Shown here one piece after another: positions 8,676-15,360 of a stretch of 48,103 nt of DNA. The translations under genes were made by a program, and so were the position numbers. The stretch comes from Candidatus Aminicenantota bacterium (GTDB lineage: Bacteria; Acidobacteriota; Aminicenantia; JAMOAD01), in NCBI GenBank assembly GCA_027061995.1, contig JAMOUT010000046.1, forward strand, positions 1 to 48,103, read 5' to 3'. Positions within the stretch are counted from its first letter, which is position 1. The number at the start of each line of letters is the position of its first letter. Below the pieces are notes generated by a model, which was given only the letters and a program-made list of their open reading frames with translations, was not told where the DNA came from and ran no database searches.

Positions 8676-10119
8676 CTTTTTTCTCAAGCAATTTTTTTTT
8701 CAAATTTATAAAATACCCATTATTTTTATAATTATCTATTGCAAAATCCAAAGTGGCAAGAGCTTCATAATAATCTTTATTAAGCAGCTCTGAAAGAATC
8801 TTGATCTTATATGTTGAAATTGAGATCGGATCTAAATTAAAAAGTTCCTTGGAACATTTAAAAGATTTATTGTTTTGCTTTGTTTCAATATAATAACTAC
8901 ATTCGATTGATTTTGAAATCGGGTTAAAAGGGAATATTTTCGAAGCTTGTTTTGATAATGAAACGGACTCCTTATTATCAACAATCCACACATATTTAGC
9001 TTTATTAGAAAGATAACTTGAATAAAAAACAGGTATTAACAGAATTAATAAAAGAATTATGATTGCCTTTCCCCTTGATCCAACTCTTATTAATTTTTCG
9101 CTGTTTTTCAACAAACTGCCGAATAAGATTGCAAAAAGAAAACCGAAAGATAAAAAAGATACACCTATATCAATAAGATTATAAGATAAGAAAACCATTA
9201 GAGAGCTTATTACAGCTATATTAAACGGGTTTTTCTCAATATTTATAATCAACCTGATAATGTAAATTAAAAAGACAAGGAAAATCATCGTTCCTATTAC
9301 CCCTGTTTCAGCAAACAATTGAAGAAAAAAATTATGTGCATATTTTGATTGAGGGTCTCCCGCTTTTATAAAAAAGCTGGAATAGGGGCCAAAATTACCA
9401 AGCCCGACTCCGTAAAAAGGGGATAATAAAAACTCCTTAATTGCAATTATCCAATGAAACATCCTTAGTCTAAGAGGGGTCAGATCAAGAAGCTCCCCCC
9501 CCCTGAAATATGAGATAAGCGTTCCTATTGAAAAGATTATAAAAAACAGTGAAACAGTTATTTTCTCTTTTGTTTTTTTATCCATCGGATAAAATAAGAA
9601 TAGACTTAACAAAAGAAAAGATAGTCCTACTATTATTCCGAATGATTTTGATAAAACAAGAGAGAGAAAAATAAAAACAGAAGTAAGTGTTGTAAAAAAT
9701 TTATTCGGTTTTTTCATATATACAAAATAGATAAAAAAAGGGATAATGATCAGGATGAAGAATGAAAATTCTGTTGGCAGGGAAAACAAAGATTTTAATC
9801 TTTTATATTTTATCTGTTTTAATAAAACTCCTGCAAAATCAGAGTTTGATTTTGCAATATTTTTTAAAATCGGGACATTCTCCGGAAAAAGGATATACAT
9901 ATGAATATAAGAAAACAATATGTGAAAAAAAAACGGGATTAATAAAAAGAATGTAATTTGTTCATTTTTAAATTCAAAAGAGGGAAATATAGCTGATAAA
10001 ATAAAAATAAGAAGAAAATATTCAAAAAAATATAAGGTGTAAAAGAATGGTTTATATAGAAATATAAAAGGGATTAATAAGATAAAAAAAAAAGATATTT
10101 GGAGGATACGGGTAAACAA
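8668..10119 (-). CDS. Second Wzy/WaaL-family protein, N-terminus lost by a frameshift
   Basis: Polytopic membrane protein with the same signatures as its neighbour: LRLRMFHWIIAIKEF, YGVGLGNFG and YAHNFFLQLFAETGVIG, plus a short helical tail. The frame as it stands must start at a TTG (10119) with a poorly spaced ribosome site. The missing N-terminal membrane segments are encoded in another frame from 10274 and join this one if the run of ten A at 10084-10093 gains one base, giving about 535 residues. The joined sequence (KYLFFFILLIPF) aligns with the same region of the downstream paralogue (KYYFILFSLFF). The end overlaps the next gene by 8 nt. The break may be a sequencing error, a phase-variable switch or true decay. 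Confidence 0.7.
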   Translation of the reverse strand: MFTRILQISFFFILLIPFIFLYKPFFYTLYFFEYFLLIFILSAIFPSFEFKNEQITFFLLIPFFFHILFSYIHMYILFPENVPILKNIAKSNSDFAGVLLKQIKYKRLKSLFSLPTEFSFFILIIIPFFIYFVYMKKPNKFFTTLTSVFIFLSLVLSKSFGIIVGLSFLLLSLFLFYPMDKKTKEKITVSLFFIIFSIGTLISYFRGGELLDLTPLRLRMFHWIIAIKEFLLSPFYGVGLGNFGPYSSFFIKAGDPQSKYAHNFFLQLFAETGVIGTMIFLVFLIYIIRLIINIEKNPFNIAVISSLMVFLSYNLIDIGVSFLSFGFLFAILFGSLLKNSEKLIRVGSRGKAIIILLLILLIPVFYSSYLSNKAKYVWIVDNKESVSLSKQASKIFPFNPISKSIECSYYIETKQNNKSFKCSKELFNLDPISISTYKIKILSELLNKDYYEALATLDFAIDNYKNNGYFINLKKKLLEKKDE

Positions 10120-10274
10120 AATTCCTTTTTATAAACAATGTATAAAATGAGAATTAATATTGATGATATAATGAGTTCATTAAAAGTTTCCACCGGTAAA
10201 ATAAGCGGTAGAATATAGATGGTAAAAAAAAAGAGGGAAAGGATAATCCTTTCCCTCTTTATATTTTTCAGCAT
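10084..10274 (-). pseudogene. Out-of-frame N-terminal segment of the second Wzy/WaaL-like gene
   Basis: From an ATG at 10274, seven nt past the pilin stop, the frame encodes two hydrophobic segments (ILSLFFFTIYILPLIL and LIISSILILILYIVY) and then KKEFCLPVSSKYL. It reaches a poly-T (ten T on this strand) and stops soon after. Length and pattern match the first 50 residues of the paralogue at 6909-8675, so this is most likely the beginning of the gene at 8668-10119. There is no ribosome binding site; translation might be coupled to the pilin gene. The first codons also form the pilin terminator hairpin. Confidence 0.5.
10224..10259 (-). terminator. Rho-independent terminator after the pilin gene
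   Basis: A perfect 13-bp stem (AAGAGGGAAAGGA paired with TCCTTTCCCTCTT) with a 3-nt loop, followed on the minus strand by nine T. It begins about 22 nt after the pilin stop. It lies inside the reconstructed start of the next gene, so the glycosyltransferase genes would be reached only by read-through, which would favour the pilin over them. Confidence 0.9.
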
Positions 10275-10280
10275 AAAATA

Positions 10281-10739
10281 TTAATGTTGTCTCGGAGCAT
10301 AAGTAAATGAACCACTTGAATAAATAATATCTCTGTTAAAGTCTCCTTTACTTGTCGGGGGATCATATAATTCTGCTGTTGTACCAAAGTTAACTGTACT
10401 ACCATCCTTACCTCCGGAACCTACGGAATAATCATCTAGTGAATGTTGATATTGAAAATCATTATTCCATTGATCTTGCTGAGCAAACTTTTTGGTATAA
10501 AAAGGTTGTAAATAATTCCTAAGGGTTGCAATTGAAGTTGTACTAACAGCCATTCCCCAGTCTGTCATATAATTATCAACCGACATACCGATATTTCTCA
10601 TATCTTCCATCGTTGATTTTAATTTTGCTTTCTGAATCGCGGTAAGTAGATTGGGTGTCATAATCATAGCAAGAATAGCTATAATAGCAACAACAATCAT
10701 AAGCTCAATCAAAGAAAAACCTTTGTTTCTTTTTAACAT
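10281..10739 (-). CDS. Type IV pilin-like / type II secretion pseudopilin
   Basis: Class III prepilin signal MLKRNKG^FSLIE, with cleavage expected after G7, Glu at mature position 5 and a hydrophobic helix MIVVAIIAILAMIM that packs in the pilus core. The remaining 110 residues look like a GspG-type headpiece ending in Gly/Ser-rich loops. At 152 residues it has normal length. A strong aaaggaggaaaa ribosome site precedes the ATG. No pilus-assembly ATPase, platform protein or prepilin peptidase lies in the window, so a major pilin and a minor pseudopilin cannot be told apart. The strong ribosome site and dedicated terminator suggest high expression. The downstream ligase-like genes may glycosylate it (inference). 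Confidence 0.88.
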   Translation of the reverse strand: MLKRNKGFSLIELMIVVAIIAILAMIMTPNLLTAIQKAKLKSTMEDMRNIGMSVDNYMTDWGMAVSTTSIATLRNYLQPFYTKKFAQQDQWNNDFQYQHSLDDYSVGSGGKDGSTVNFGTTAELYDPPTSKGDFNRDIIYSSGSFTYAPRQH

Positions 10740-10791
10740 TTTTTCCTCCTTTTAATTTTAATAAAATATATATTCAAATAATATGCCAAAG

Positions 10792-10815
10792 AAGACCTTT
10801 TGTTTATACGGTCTT
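10792..10815. repeat. Short inverted repeat upstream of the pilin gene
   Basis: AAGACC and GGTCTT separated by 12 nt, in the 137-nt gap between pepA and the pilin gene. It could be an operator or a leader hairpin; nothing in the sequence decides. The rest of the gap is AT-rich. Confidence 0.3.
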
Positions 10816-10857
10816 AAAACAACCCGAATTTAGAATAGACAATTATCGTTCTTTTAA

Positions 10858-10878
10858 TATGACAAAAATTGTCATATT
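10858..10878 (-). terminator. Small hairpin overlapping the pepA stop codon
   Basis: ATATGACAA and TTGTCATAT form a 9-bp stem with a 3-nt loop that overlaps the pepA stop. On the minus strand it is followed by TTAAAAG, a poor T tract. It may be a weak terminator or processing site at the 3' end of the pepA operon. Confidence 0.35.
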
Positions 10879-12262
10879 ACAAATATTTAAGAAAATCCAT
10901 TGTTGTTCTGACCCCGAATCCTGTAGCTTTTTTTAAACCGAAAAAATCCCCTGTTTCAAAAAATGAGGGACCAGCGATATCAAGATGAATCCAATTTTTC
11001 CCGTTTACAAATTGCTCCAAAAACATAGCTGCTTTAAGAGTACCTCCCCCTTCTCCATACCCTGTATTTTTAAGATCCGCAATATCGGATTCAATATCTT
11101 TTTCATAAAATTCAGGCATAGGGAGTTGCCATAATGGTTCAAGATTATTCCACCCTTGTTTTACTATCTTTTTAATCAGAGTATCATTATTTCCCAAAAT
11201 TGCAGCGATTTTAGTGCCGAGAGCAGATATTGCAGCTCCCGTCAAAGTAGCAAAATCCATTATAAGATCGGTGTTCTCCTCCGCCGCCAAAGATAATGCA
11301 TCAGCAAGAATTAATCTCCCTTCCGCATCAGTATGTTTTATCTCCACTGTTTTTCCATTATATATTTTTACAAAGTCTCCCTGCTTGTAAGATAGAGGCC
11401 CCGGCATATTTTCAACTGTCGGAATATACCCTTTCAAATTAATCGGCAGATTAAGCTCATTTGCAAGTTTTAAAATTCCGAGGACTACAGAACCTCCGCT
11501 CATATCTATTTTCATATCTTCCATAGCTTTATATGGTTTAACATTCAAACCGCCGGAATCAAATGTAACAGCTTTTCCTACAAGAGAAACGGTTTTCACG
11601 GCTTTTTTATGATTGTATTCTATGTTAATAAGTCTCGGCGATTTTCCTCCCCCCTTTCCGACCGCAATTATCCCTCCGAAACCTCTTTTTTCAAGTTCTT
11701 CACCCTTTATTATATTTATTTTAAAATTATTTGAATCAAAATTATCATACACTGTTTTTTCCATAGTCTCGGGATTAATCTCTTCGGCACTCCCGTTAAT
11801 TAATGATCTTGTAAAATTGATTGCTTCACCGTAAATTTCACTTTCTTTGGGGATTCCGTTAATTTCTATTTTAAACCCTTTATCCCGCTCTTTTTTTGAT
11901 TTTTTTATAAATCTATAATTAAAGAGTGAATTCATCAGTCCTATCTCAAATTTATAGTCAAAACCAAGTTTTTTTAATGTCCTGTTTAAAAGAGTTATCT
12001 TTTTAATCTTTAATGTTTCAGCTATCTTATTTAATTTTAGATATATCTCCCTTAATTTAAAAGCTGAAAACTCTTTTATTCTCCCCCCTCCGAGAAAAAT
12101 AATCCATTGGGAATCGTGGTTTCTGACAATAAAATATTCATTTTCATTAAATTTGAATTTACCCTTTTTCCGGTTTTCGGAAAATAATTTCATAAAATCA
12201 TCAGGAAGATTTTTTTCCTTATCATCTTTAAATAAAATAATTGCATAATCTCTGTTTTTCAT
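10877..12262 (-). CDS. pepA: Leucyl aminopeptidase (M17, PepA family)
   Basis: Cytosolic dizinc aminopeptidase releasing N-terminal residues from peptides. The C-terminal catalytic domain carries all signature elements: VGKAVTFDSGG, NVKPYKAMEDMKIDMSGG and HTDAEGRLILADAL, covering the lysine, aspartates, glutamate and arginine that bind the metals and bicarbonate. The N-terminal 150 residues are the variable domain. At 461 residues it is slightly shorter than E. coli PepA (503). An aaaaaggaggaaaac ribosome site gives the start. It is preceded by the small FlhB-like gene with a 13-nt gap and is probably the last gene of a four-gene minus-strand operon. Confidence 0.95.
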   Translation of the reverse strand: MKNRDYAIILFKDDKEKNLPDDFMKLFSENRKKGKFKFNENEYFIVRNHDSQWIIFLGGGRIKEFSAFKLREIYLKLNKIAETLKIKKITLLNRTLKKLGFDYKFEIGLMNSLFNYRFIKKSKKERDKGFKIEINGIPKESEIYGEAINFTRSLINGSAEEINPETMEKTVYDNFDSNNFKINIIKGEELEKRGFGGIIAVGKGGGKSPRLINIEYNHKKAVKTVSLVGKAVTFDSGGLNVKPYKAMEDMKIDMSGGSVVLGILKLANELNLPINLKGYIPTVENMPGPLSYKQGDFVKIYNGKTVEIKHTDAEGRLILADALSLAAEENTDLIMDFATLTGAAISALGTKIAAILGNNDTLIKKIVKQGWNNLEPLWQLPMPEFYEKDIESDIADLKNTGYGEGGGTLKAAMFLEQFVNGKNWIHLDIAGPSFFETGDFFGLKKATGFGVRTTMDFLKYL

Positions 12263-12275
12263 GTTTTCCTCCTTT

Positions 12276-12542
12276 TTATTTCATATCTCTATTAAGACTA
12301 TAAACATATGCTAATATTTCAGCTATAGCCATGTAAAGTTCGGGGGGAACTTCTTCATAAAGTTCAAGTTTAATTAGTGCTTCGGCAAGGTCTTTGTCCT
12401 CTTTTATATCAACTCCGGATTCATTTGCAACTTCTATAATTCTCTTTGCCATTTTCCTAAGTCCTTTTGCCACTATTTTCGGAGCTTTATCCTTTTCAGA
12501 ATCATATTTAAGAGCTATTGCCTTAAGTTCATCTTTTTTCAT
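12276..12542 (-). CDS. FlhB C-terminus-like protein (FlhX/YlqH, EscU/YscU family)
   Basis: An 88-residue soluble protein matching the cytoplasmic end of the flagellar/type III export switch protein FlhB: ALKYDSEKDKAPKIVAKG, then IIEVANESGVDIKED, then EEVPPELYMAIAEILAYVY. It has no membrane part and lacks the NPTH autocleavage motif. Such stand-alone proteins (Bacillus YlqH, FlhX) occur in many bacteria; FlhX of some species can replace the FlhB C-terminal domain. No flagellar gene is visible here. It overlaps the end of the YdjM-like gene by 14 nt, so the two are translationally coupled. Role here unknown. Confidence 0.85.
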   Translation of the reverse strand: MKKDELKAIALKYDSEKDKAPKIVAKGLRKMAKRIIEVANESGVDIKEDKDLAEALIKLELYEEVPPELYMAIAEILAYVYSLNRDMK

Positions 12543-13050
12543 CTTTTTTCACTTTTTTTAATATATCATATATTGTGTATCCCCATAAAGGTGACAAAAT
12601 AATAATTTCAACAATAACAGCTTTTAAATTATGGATTGAAAACAGCGCTTTTAAACTTGATTTATTAACCCCCATCAAAAGCGGGATATTAAATAATTTT
12701 GATGAAAAAGGATAAAAAAGCATAAGTCCTATAGGCGGTTTTTTATCTATAACGAAAAGATCGAGAAACAGATGAGATAAAAGGGCGAAAAAGACAAAAA
12801 AAGTGATTTTTTTGTTTTTCTTCGATAAAAAATAGGTTAAAAGAGTGATAACCAGAACAAAAGGAAGATTGTGTGTATATAATTGATGAATATTTATACC
12901 GGCTTTCCCGAAAAATATAAACCCGAAAATAATATCAAAGTCAGGCAAGGATGCTATTATAGTATAAAATATAATAGATTTTATATCTGTTTTTTTTTCA
13001 ATTATATCCCCTATCCAAATCCCTACAATAGTATGTCCGACGGGAGTCAT
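12529..13050 (-). CDS. YdjM-like membrane-bound metal-dependent hydrolase (DUF457)
   Basis: Membrane protein with 4-5 hydrophobic segments and the conserved polar residues of the family: TPVGHTIVG at the N-terminus, SLPDFDIIFGF, QLYTHNLPF and LLSHLFLDLF. These His/Asp residues sit at membrane edges and are taken to bind metal. E. coli YdjM belongs to the LexA regulon, but I see no SOS box here. The ATG overlaps the stop codon of the lipoprotein gene by one base (TAATG). Biochemical activity in this family is not established; the assignment is to the family only. Confidence 0.75.
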   Translation of the reverse strand: MTPVGHTIVGIWIGDIIEKKTDIKSIIFYTIIASLPDFDIIFGFIFFGKAGINIHQLYTHNLPFVLVITLLTYFLSKKNKKITFFVFFALLSHLFLDLFVIDKKPPIGLMLFYPFSSKLFNIPLLMGVNKSSLKALFSIHNLKAVIVEIIILSPLWGYTIYDILKKVKKDEKR

Positions 13051-13667
13051 TAGTTTTTCTTTTCCCAGAGTTTAAAAAAATCCTTTATTTTTTTTGAAGC
13101 AAACATACTTGATACTATACTTCGAGATAATTCTCTTAAACTTGATTCAATAGAAGGTGCTGGTTCACTTAATTTTGATTCGATCGGGAAAGATTTATCA
13201 TGAGCTTTCGTCTTTTTTATATCTCTTTCATACCATATGGTTTTTTTTGTTTTCACCTCTATAACCCTTACCCTTAAAACAATCTCTGTTCCTGTTAACT
13301 TTCCGTATATAATTTTATCTATCCAACCCAGTAAGATAAAATCAAACCCCCGTTTTTCACCTATCAATAAAGCATTTTTAATAGAAGTTTCATCATCCCT
13401 GTATTTTACTACCCATTCTGCTTGAGTATCAAGAACCGCTTTTTTCAGAATGTTTTTTCTTAAAAGTTCCTGATGAAAAATTTCAGCGGCTGTTTTACCG
13501 ATTTTACTATCATAAAGAGGTGTTTTAAATTGTAAGATTAGCAAAGATTTTGATTCGGGTTCAGCAATTTTCCCTTTTAAAAATTTGTCTTTTTTTGTAT
13601 CATTAACTTTTAGAACACATGATGAAATTAATAATGCGACAATAATAAGAGAAAGATATCGTTTCAT
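13050..13667 (-). CDS. Lipoprotein, possibly CsgG/TolB-N-like fold
   Basis: The N-terminus has a signal peptide and lipobox (LLISSC, Cys17), so it is probably anchored to the outer membrane. The mature part contains LLILQFKTP, AAEIFHQELL, GFDFILLGWIDKI and LRVRVIEVKTKKTIWYERD. This alternation of strands and helices recalls the N-terminal domain of CsgG/TolB-type lipoproteins that build 'find the gene product, report its state' envelope systems; the resemblance is by eye. It is the first gene of a minus-strand operon with YdjM-like, FlhX-like and pepA genes, and seems to be transcribed from a leaderless promoter. Confidence 0.6.
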   Translation of the reverse strand: MKRYLSLIIVALLISSCVLKVNDTKKDKFLKGKIAEPESKSLLILQFKTPLYDSKIGKTAAEIFHQELLRKNILKKAVLDTQAEWVVKYRDDETSIKNALLIGEKRGFDFILLGWIDKIIYGKLTGTEIVLRVRVIEVKTKKTIWYERDIKKTKAHDKSFPIESKLSEPAPSIESSLRELSRSIVSSMFASKKIKDFFKLWEKKN

Positions 13668-13672
13668 AAAAC

Positions 13673-13701
13673 ATTATAAACAAAATAAACAAATTTTTCA
13701 A
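13673..13701 (-). promoter_or_regulatory. Sigma-70-type promoter, apparently leaderless, for the lipoprotein operon
   Basis: On the minus strand TTGAAA (13701-13696), a 17-nt spacer and TATAAT (13678-13673), then 5 nt to the ATG at 13667. There is no Shine-Dalgarno sequence in the 5 nt. The geometry is identical to that at 3828-3862. Confidence 0.6.
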
Positions 13702-13769
13702 ATTAAGGAAGGATTTTTTTCATATTTACTGTATCTATAATATAAACAAAAAAAATAGGAGGTAATAAA

Positions 13770-14294
13770 ATGAGCAAAAAAATCAAATTTATTTCGGTGT
13801 TGGTTTTAATTGTTTTTTTAAGCAGTGGTGTATTTGCCCGGGCGATGATGTCCAAAAGGGGAAATTCGAGAATGGGTCATCATCAAATGATGAAAACAGC
13901 AGGTTCCCATTCGCCAATGATGCTTTACAGAGTTTTAAAAAATAGGAAACAGGAACTTAAAGTAACTGATAACCAGCTAAACAAAATTAAGGAATTAGCA
14001 TTTAATTGGGAAAAAGAGATGATTAATTACAGAGCAAGCAATGCGTCACTCAGACTTGAATTAAAAAAATTGTTAAGTGCGGAAAAACCCGATTATAATA
14101 AGATAAAAAATCTTATGAATAAAATAGGTGCCGCAAAAACCGATTTTTTCATCAATCGTCTTAAAGTTAAAGATCAAATCAAAACCATTTTGACAAAAGA
14201 GCAACTTGATAAACTTGCAAAAATGAGAAAGAACCTTATGATGAACAGATTCAAAAGGAAAAGAGATAACAGAAGAAACTCACATCACAGATAA
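13770..14294 (+). CDS. Spy/CpxP-like periplasmic protein (LTxxQ family)
   Basis: Signal peptide (about residues 5-23, ending VFARA), then a Met/His/Ser/Gly-rich stretch (MGHHQMMK and similar), then a helical domain with VTDNQLNKI and the family motif LTKEQLDKL, and a very basic Arg/His-rich tail. Length (174) fits the CpxP/Spy/ZraP group of periplasmic chaperones and metal sensors. A good ribosome site (ataggaggtaataaa) gives the start and a terminator follows directly, so the gene is a single transcription unit, divergent from the lipoprotein operon. TATAAT at 13736-13741 is a likely -10 with no clear -35. Metal binding is inferred from the His/Met content. Confidence 0.75.
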   Translation: MSKKIKFISVLVLIVFLSSGVFARAMMSKRGNSRMGHHQMMKTAGSHSPMMLYRVLKNRKQELKVTDNQLNKIKELAFNWEKEMINYRASNASLRLELKKLLSAEKPDYNKIKNLMNKIGAAKTDFFINRLKVKDQIKTILTKEQLDKLAKMRKNLMMNRFKRKRDNRRNSHHR

Positions 14295-14316
14295 AACAGA
14301 AATAAACAAAATATGT

Positions 14317-14349
14317 AAAAAAGGGGAGAGATTTTATCTTCCCTTTTTT
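14317..14349 (+). terminator. Rho-independent terminator after the Spy/CpxP-like gene
   Basis: AAAAAGGGGAGA pairs with TCTTCCCTTTTT (one G.U pair) around a GATTTTA-type loop, ending in six T. It starts 22 nt after the stop codon. Confidence 0.8.
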
Positions 14350-14360
14350 ACATTAATTAT

Positions 14361-14392
14361 AAGTTAAGAATAATAAGTTAAGAATAATAAGT
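14361..14392. repeat. Short tandem repeat, 14-bp unit
   Basis: AAGTTAAGAATAAT occurs twice in direct succession, plus the first four bases of a third copy. It sits in a 299-nt gap between the Spy-like gene and the DUF507 pair. The gap otherwise contains the terminator at its left end, a 51-codon open frame on the minus strand (14438-14593) and the promoter at its right end. Confidence 0.6.
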
Positions 14393-14559
14393 AATGAATT
14401 GAATTATATCATCCAAAAAAACAAGAACAAAATTTAGTTAACAAACCATTGTCTTGCCTAAGAAATTTATTAACAATTCCATTCTTGATAAGTTAAAGTC
14501 CCCTTTTTTCACTATTTCTGCCATTGATATTCGGTTTTCAGGGGGCGAATATAGAAAAC

Positions 14560-14588
14560 TTGTTTTTCTAATGAAATTATCATATAAT
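14560..14588 (+). promoter_or_regulatory. Sigma-70-type promoter, apparently leaderless, for the DUF507 pair
   Basis: TTGTTT at 14560-14565, a 17-nt spacer and TATAAT at 14583-14588, then 5 nt to the ATG at 14594. There is no Shine-Dalgarno sequence. This is the third occurrence of the same geometry in the window. Confidence 0.5.
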
Positions 14589-14593
14589 ACCAT

Positions 14594-14872
14594 ATGAAAT
14601 TATCGAGTAATCAAATTAATCATATGGCTTTTATTATTGTTCGAGAATTAATCAAAAAGCAACTCATCACAACTGACAAACAAAATGAACTAACCGATAA
14701 AGTGGTTAAAATAATAGAAGCGGATATAAAAAGGGAAGAGGAATTGGATGAAGAGGTTAAAGAACTTCTTTTACAATATTCCGATGCTATGAGAAAAGAA
14801 AATGTTGATTATGGCGAAATGTTTAGAATGATTAAAAATAGATTAGCAAAAGAAAAGGGGATAATTTTATGA
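14594..14872 (+). CDS. DUF507 family protein (first of a tandem pair)
   Basis: A 92-residue, highly charged, all-helical protein. The N-terminus (KLSSNQINHMAFIIVRELI) and the EEELDEEVKELL segment match the DUF507 family, whose members are about 90-95 residues long and of unknown function. No membrane segment or catalytic motif is visible. The last 4 nt overlap the start of a second, diverged DUF507 gene (ATGA), so the two products are likely made together and may form a heteromer (inference). Confidence 0.8.
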   Translation: MKLSSNQINHMAFIIVRELIKKQLITTDKQNELTDKVVKIIEADIKREEELDEEVKELLLQYSDAMRKENVDYGEMFRMIKNRLAKEKGIIL

Positions 14873-15159
14873 AATACGGATTTTCATATGATAGAATAGC
14901 TCATATTGCAAAAGAGATAATAGATGAGCTATATAATGACAATGATGTTGAAATTTATACGGACGACTATACTCTAATCAAAGCGATAAGAGATTCTATT
15001 GAAAACGAACTTCAATTCTACGAAGAATTGAGAGAGAAAGCAAAACAAAAGATATTATCCCAAAAAAAGAAAATAGTGGAAAGAAGCAGAGAATGGGATC
15101 TTTTACTTAATAGATATTTTAACGAAGAGATAGAAAAACTTGAAAGAATCTGGGACTGA
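14869..15159 (+). CDS. DUF507 family protein (second of a tandem pair)
   Basis: A 96-residue charged helical protein of the same family as its upstream neighbour: YDRIAHIAKEIIDELY at the N-terminus, a central FYEELREKAKQKI helix and a C-terminal LLNRYFNEEIEKL segment. Identity between the two copies is modest, so this is an old duplication. It begins within the stop codon of the first copy. It is followed by about 40 nt, then the promoter of tRNA-Leu. Function unknown. Confidence 0.8.
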   Translation: MKYGFSYDRIAHIAKEIIDELYNDNDVEIYTDDYTLIKAIRDSIENELQFYEELREKAKQKILSQKKKIVERSREWDLLLNRYFNEEIEKLERIWD

Positions 15160-15197
15160 TAATTAATCATTTAAGGGTTATAATTATGAAGATAAAC

Positions 15198-15226
15198 TTG
15201 ACAAAATTAGTAAATGATGTTATTTT
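15198..15226 (+). promoter_or_regulatory. Promoter for tRNA-Leu and probably the tig operon
   Basis: Consensus TTGACA at 15198-15203, a 17-nt spacer and TATTTT at 15221-15226, about 30 nt before the mature tRNA. A second -10-like TAAAAT lies at 15238-15243. No terminator is seen between the tRNA and tig, so tig may be transcribed from here. Confidence 0.5.
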
Positions 15227-15255
15227 TCAATTCATTCTAAAATATAAACAATTAA

Positions 15256-15340
15256 GCGAAAGTGGCGGAATTGGCAGACGCATCGGACTTAGGATCCGGT
15301 GGGGATTTTCCCTGTGGGGGTTCAAGTCCCCCCTTTCGCA
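15256..15340 (+). tRNA. tRNA-Leu (anticodon UAG)
   Basis: An 85-nt cloverleaf with a 7-bp acceptor stem (GCGAAAG paired with CTTTCGC), discriminator A, D loop with TTGGCAGACG, anticodon TAG at 15290-15292 in loop CTTAGGA, a long class II variable arm (GGGGATTTTCCC) and a T arm GGGGGTTCAAGTCCCCC. CCA is not encoded, so it must be added by the nucleotidyltransferase. It ends 20 nt before the trigger factor ATG. Confidence 0.96.
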
Positions 15341-15360
15341 AATAAAAGGAGGTTATTTCA

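Noticed and set aside
9762-9956. Plus-strand open frame inside the second ligase-like gene
   Set aside because: Antisense shadow; Lys/Ile composition reflects AT-rich DNA and there is no ribosome site.
10773-10788. Sigma-54-like element upstream of the pilin gene (TGGCAT-5-TTGAA on the minus strand)
   Set aside because: The essential GC at -12 is GA and the -24 box is imperfect; no enhancer-binding site seen. Pilin genes are often sigma-54 dependent, so it is worth noting only.
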